This document shows positions 60,131-64,000 of a DNA stretch of 64,000 bases, one piece after another. Source of the stretch: Suillus spraguei (Eukaryota > Basidiomycota > Agaricomycetes > Boletales > Suillaceae); assembly GCA_016800925.1 (NCBI GenBank), contig JABCPU010000027.1, positions 124,001 to 188,000 on the forward strand, written 5' to 3'. How positions within the stretch are numbered: position 1 is the first letter of the stretch; every line of letters starts with the position of its first letter. Both the position numbers and the translations under genes were made by a program. The notes beneath the pieces were generated by a model that saw nothing but the letters and a program-made list of their open reading frames with translations, did not search any database and was not told where the DNA came from.

Positions 60131-61661
60131 TATGGAAAGCCAGACCACCGTGCTCTACTTTCAAGGCTTCCACTTCTCAGAACCTTCCTAGTAAGGTAAG
60201 TGCTAATATTAATGTGTCATGTAGATTTATTCCCGCTATCATAAGGGAGTGAGTTACATCGTGTTTTACCACTGGGACATCATTCAAATCAATTGTCTTC
60301 CTGTGTCTTGTCCTTGAATGGTATTCTTTTATCGTCTTCTTCGATTGCTCGTTCGCTCAGCCATTTGGGCCCAAGTTTGCGTTTCGCTGAAATCCCCGTG
60401 GCCTCAGTGATTTATTGCCCTGCTCTCACTACCGATGTCGAGTTCGAGGTCGCGTGAGGTCTCGATGTTATGTTTGGGATGAACTGCATTGCTGCGTGAC
60501 CACCGTTTGTGGGAAGATGAGACTCCAGTCTCCAATCCTCCATGTTTGGCCTTCAAGGTGGTGACAATGTTTCACTGTCCTCGTTTTCTAGTATCTGCTC
60601 ATTCCTTCTGTGTTTCCAGAAACTTCGTGTATACTTAGTGGTAATGTCAATCACATTGAACTTGCTGCTAATGATGGTGAATTAGAATTATCATCTTAGT
60701 CTTCGTCCCTCGTCGGGGCAATTCTATTGTCTCGTAGACGTTCAGACACGAACTTTACTGTCCATGTCATCTTTTCAGGCAGTGTCAATCAGGGGCCCCA
60801 TAGGTTTTCAACTTAGGATGAGCCGTCAAGTGGGAGTTAAAAGACTTTAACCTGACTAGTGTGGTTACCACCACAGAATCAAAATCTGTTTCTCTTGGAC
60901 TGCGCGGGTTCGAAACCTGCTGAACTACAGTTTTTTTCTATCAGAACGCATTTTGACATTCATTCATGGACGGTTTCTTCAGAAGTTCAGGTGGTTGCCA
61001 CAACAGAATCAAAATCTGTTTCTCTTGGACTGTGCAGGTTTGAAACCTGCCGACGACAAAAAAATTTTCTATTGAAACACACCTTGACATTCATTCATGG
61101 ATGGCTTCTTTAGAAGTTCATCGTAACTGGTCTTAGCTAGGCGGTTGCCCCAACAGAATCAAAATCTGTTTATCTTGAACTGTGTGGGTTCAAAACCTGC
61201 CGATGATGAGGTTTTTTTTATCAGAACACGCTTTGATGTTCACTCGTGAATATTTCTTTAAAAGTTCACCGTAACTGGTGTTAGCATGGTGGTCGCCATG
61301 ACAGAATCAAAATCTGTTTCTCTTGGACTGTGCAGGTTCGAAACCTGCCAACGACAAGGTTTTTTCTATCGGAACACACCTTGATATTCACCCGTGATGG
61401 TTCCTTTGGCAGTTCATTGTAACTAGTCTTAGCCTGATGGTTACCACAACAGAATCAAAATCTGTTTTTCTTTCCTGTGTAGGTTCAAAACCTGCTGATG
61501 ACAGTATTTTTTTTATCGGAACACACCTTGACATCCCCTCATGTTTCCTTAGAGGTCCATCTTAACCGGTCTTAGCCCCTGTGCAAATTGTTGATGCAAC
61601 ATTGCTATTTACTCCATGGCTAGTTGTGCCTTCGGACACGTTCAAAACACTAATTATATTG
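60131..61661 (+). repeat. Dispersed repeat carrying tRNA-like array, copy B
   Basis: Matches 39432-41110 in order and orientation: the same opening (TATGGAAAGCCAGACCACC), the same middle landmarks and the same array at the end, then CTGTGCAAATTGTTG and TACTCCATGG downstream of the last unit. It is shorter because it has five, not seven, tRNA-like units and a few small gaps. Flanking sequence on both sides differs from copy A, which fixes the borders to within about 20 bases. Confidence 0.75.
60858..61600 (+). repeat. Tandem array B: five tRNA-Ser-like units with T-runs
   Basis: Units begin at about 60861, 60991, 61141, 61288 and 61436. The anticodon-type hairpin ACAGA-ATCAAAA-TCTGT is exact or nearly so in all but one unit (61155 has CCAACAGAATC..), and the T-arm GCAGG-TTCGAAA-CCTGC is exact in the fourth unit and paired, with compensating changes, in others. 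T-runs of 6-9 follow each T-arm within 12 bases. This array is better kept than A and much better than C. Confidence 0.75.
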
Positions 61662-62215
61662 TGCTCTGCGTAAACCCCCTCCTATGAGTCCTCTCACTAC
61701 CTTGATTGCAGTAGATCGCGTAGCCGGTGAAGCTTCCTTAGCATTACACTGCCTTGGATATCTATGAACTGACTCGCAAACTTCAAACTCAGCCTCCGTT
61801 GGTTATTTCTTCGTGTATTCCTGAGCAGCTTCAAGGGGTTCGTACATTGATAGGTTCTCGGCAAATTGCAGGGCTTGCAGGCTCCGAGCTTCACAATTCT
61901 TTGTCTGTGGGGCAAGTGTATTGGTTAATAACGTGCTTACATAACTGAACTGACAGAGAGATTGTATACCGTGTGACCCGCGTCTAATGTCTTATGCACG
62001 AACCTTTGAAGCCGTGCCGGAATTCATCATTATGCAGCTCCAGACACGGAGCTCCGGGGTCGGGGATTTGCGCGAGCGCACTTGTGACTTTTTGTGACAC
62101 AAAATTATAGGTCTACCAACAAACATTAATCGGACTTTAAAATACCTCGCGGCAAATCGGCAAATCGAACCGTAACCTATCGTCCACCATAGAAATGAAA
62201 CGAGTGTAAAGAGGA
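61662..62215. other. Gene-free stretch
   Basis: Nothing recognisable; a 64-codon plus frame at 61754-61948 and its antisense have no supporting features. Confidence 0.4.
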
Positions 62216-62345
62216 ACTAGTGATGTTCCGGCCTGGCTTGGCTTGAAAGCCGCGGCTTTGCAGAACTGCAGGCCGGGCCAAAGCCTTCAATGATGGCTTT
62301 GCTTTGGCCTGAGCCGCGGCCCAATAGAGGTATCAGATAGTGATG
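62216..62345. mobile_element. Small hairpin element (MITE-like)
   Basis: GGCTTGGCTTGAAAGCCGCGG and, 60 bases on, the inverted words GGCTTTGCTTTGGCCTGAGCCGC form a long imperfect hairpin of G/C-rich arms (GGCC, AAGCC, CCGCGG repeated in both orientations). AGTGATG occurs on the left (62219) and right (62338), possibly the 7-8 base target duplication or part of the ends. This shape fits a hAT-type MITE. Confidence 0.45.
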
Positions 62346-62631
62346 GGTAGTGGCGGTAGCAAGAATTTGTGGTAACAAAAAGGTGCCTGTCTGACTGTCA
62401 GAGGTTCGCCGTTATCCTCAGAAAGTAAATATGAATGGTAACGTAGGCCGTACATAGCGAGAACTTCGAATCGCATATTTACCATCGTGTCCTATGACTC
62501 ATGAGGGGTTCTAAAATACCGGGGATAGCGCTAAGCGCAGGTTAATTTTGAGTTCTGTTGGCATTTTGCTGGACTTACACGTGTCATTTGTTTGAAAGGA
62601 GATTTTGGGTTGGAAGGGTCTGCACAGAATA

Positions 62632-62641
62632 CATAAAAGCA
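62632..62641 (+). promoter_or_regulatory. TATA-like box of knottin-like copy 2
   Basis: ACATAAAAGC lies about 65-70 bases upstream of the ATG at 62705, similar in place to the box of copy 1. Confidence 0.4.
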
Positions 62642-62704
62642 AACTGTCTTCCTACCATCTCTCTTTAGATTTATTTCCAAGTGCCACATCACATATAACA
62701 AATA

Positions 62705-62930
62705 ATGCGGCTTGCCTTCCGAATCGTCCTCACCGTTGTTGCTGCTTTGACAATGTCTATGGCTGTCAGGCACCTGGCAGTTTTTGCAACCCAGCGGTTA
62801 CGAAAGATTGCTGCCCTGACTATGAATGTACGTTAGAAATATTTGGTCAAGTAAGTATGAGTAGTTTGATCTAGAATTTATTATTGACTCACCGACATTG
62901 AAGTTCAACTACGCAAATATATGCGTGTGA
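62705..62930 (+). pseudogene. Knottin-like small secreted protein, copy 2 (one-base frameshift)
   Basis: Exon 1 62705-62850, intron 62851-62903 (GTAAGT..GAAG), exon 2 62904-62930. The ATG frame gives a signal peptide (MRLAFRIVLTVVAALTMSM); the cysteine-rich part lies in the next frame, with six Cys in the order C-x6-C-x7-CC-x4-C-x14-C. One base is missing somewhere between about 62747 and 62768. The intron again sits between Cys5 and Cys6 in phase 0, which shows common descent with copy 1 even though residues outside the cysteines have little in common. The break may be real or, given the other single-base breaks in this window, a sequence error. Confidence 0.6.
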
Positions 62931-63279
62931 GATTGGGTGAGCTACAGTGAGCCGTGTTTCTGCCTTCCCATTGTGCACGGTGGTTGATGATACCCATCGT
63001 AAAACACAAGTAGTTCGTTGTGCAAGGCGGAGTGTTCACTCCTTGACAAATTTTACTGCTGCTTGAGCAATAAGCTTTCCCTCAATTCACTGGTGTTAAA
63101 GGAAAGGAGTGGAATTCAGACAGCAATTGATCCGACAGAGTCAGGGCTCGATCGCTGCCGCTACGATAGGGACTGAATCCGAAATCTGAGTGCCACGAGG
63201 CCTGACACTGAATTCACTAAGCTTTTTTTTGTGTCCAATTTATGTCCGTCGAGAGATAAGCTCTATGGAAGTGCAAGTC
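62931..63279. other. Gene-free stretch
   Basis: Nothing recognisable between the knottin-like copy and the LINE remnant. Confidence 0.4.
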
Positions 63280-64000
63280 TAATGGGACTCCCTGTGTCCC
63301 TGTCGCATCTCTGAAGTCACGAATGCCCGCCCTGGTGTGAAGTGTACCCCCACCAGTCCGCCGTTCCCGCCGACCATTTTAGGCGTGCCCTCCTTCGAAG
63401 ATGAGATGCCTTTGTGTACATGCGTGTGTGTATCTTTACGTATTTGTATACGTGCTGATGCAAGCTCGACCGCTGAGGTGAAGGCATCCTGATGGTTAGG
63501 GCATTGCAACGGGAAGTGGTGGACTATTTCAATGGTTTGTGGGCAGTATGGGCAATAGGGGAACGGGGATTTCTTTAGGCGGTGTAGGTGCTTATTTAGA
63601 GGGATGTTTTTGGAGTGGAGGTTCATCATTCAGAGGTCAGTCCAGTACGTTGAGGAGATCTGGCGATGTCCTTGGAGGAGGGCGGATACTGAGAGGGAGG
63701 GTTTTGTGGCGGAGGAGTTCTGGAAGGGCGTCGCTAGGGCTACTGTTGGTTCGTATTCCTACCGCTCTCTTCGCTGCTTTGTCCACTTCTTATGTAGACC
63801 TTCATGTCCTGAGATCCACTTGACCGTGACGTCGAAGTGCGGGTGTTCGCGTGTCATTTGGCGCATTAATTCTTCTGAATTTGTTTGTAAGTATAAACGT
63901 GGCCGTGCTGTCAAACTCTCACTGGATATGATTGCGGCCTGATTATTTTACTGAGATTAATGCAGCGACTGCAAACCATCATCAACATGCACGGAAACCG
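63280..64000 (-). mobile_element. LINE (non-LTR retrotransposon) ORF2 3' end: RNase H and tail, broken
   Basis: Read on the minus strand from the right edge: FDVTVKWISGHEG (the last catalytic block of RNase H), then, after a frame change, RTNSSPSDALPELLRHKTLP and SISALLQGHRQ, then in a third frame MNLHSKNIPLNKHLHRLKKS and CPYCPQTIEIVHHFPLQCPN, the CCHC-like tail of Tad/I-type LINE ORF2 proteins. Stops and shifts show that the copy is dead. The reverse transcriptase would lie beyond 64000. The plus-strand open frames 63539-63942 are antisense to it. Confidence 0.75.

Noticed and set aside
63539..63942. Plus-strand open frames at the right edge
   Set aside because: They are antisense to a recognisable LINE RNase H and ORF2 tail on the minus strand.

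Overview
The window is nuclear DNA of a filamentous basidiomycete, most likely an Agaricomycete. Most genes are split by many short introns of about 45-70 bases with GT..AG ends and CTNAC-like branch sites. The gene families fit as well: Ire1, Jip5, an ALDH7-type dehydrogenase, an F-box/WD40 protein, a seven-helix membrane protein of the mushroom type, a CHAT-domain family and small cysteine-rich secreted proteins. I rebuilt exon chains by hand; in nearly every case the exons sum to a whole number of codons, which supports the models.

Left third (1-23.6 kb) is a compact housekeeping block: the 5' end of a FAD monooxygenase; an RBR ubiquitin ligase with CCCH fingers; the unfolded-protein sensor IRE1; the divergent JIP5 (60S ribosome biogenesis); a mitochondrial ALDH7-type dehydrogenase; an unrecognised coiled-coil protein; a 4-kb stretch I cannot assign; and a 953-residue F-box/WD40 protein.

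The middle (24-41 kb) is an accessory, repeat-rich zone. It holds a decayed TPR/CHAT gene, a degenerate tandem array of tRNA-like units, a 92-residue six-cysteine secreted protein, two broken hAT transposase genes, a pair of inverted 1.25-kb LTR-like arms (one of them inside a hAT gene), minisatellites, and the first copy of a roughly 1.6-kb repeat that ends in seven tandem tRNA-like units.

The right part (41.7-64 kb) has islands of ordinary genes: a GABA/amino-acid permease, an AIM9-like kinase-fold protein, a seven-helix protein, hexokinase and mitochondrial ribosomal protein uL14. They are separated by gene-poor DNA, two copies of a knottin-like secreted protein (one frameshifted), the second copy of the tRNA-like repeat, a small hairpin element and a LINE remnant at the right edge.

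The most unusual signal is the tRNA-like arrays. Each unit of about 130-150 bases carries an A-box-like stretch, a 5-bp anticodon-type stem with 7-base loop, a class II-length variable arm, a perfect T-arm with a canonical B box, and then a T-run that could end Pol III transcription. IRE1 and hexokinase each need one A/T homopolymer base changed to stay in frame, which may point to assembly errors rather than dead genes.
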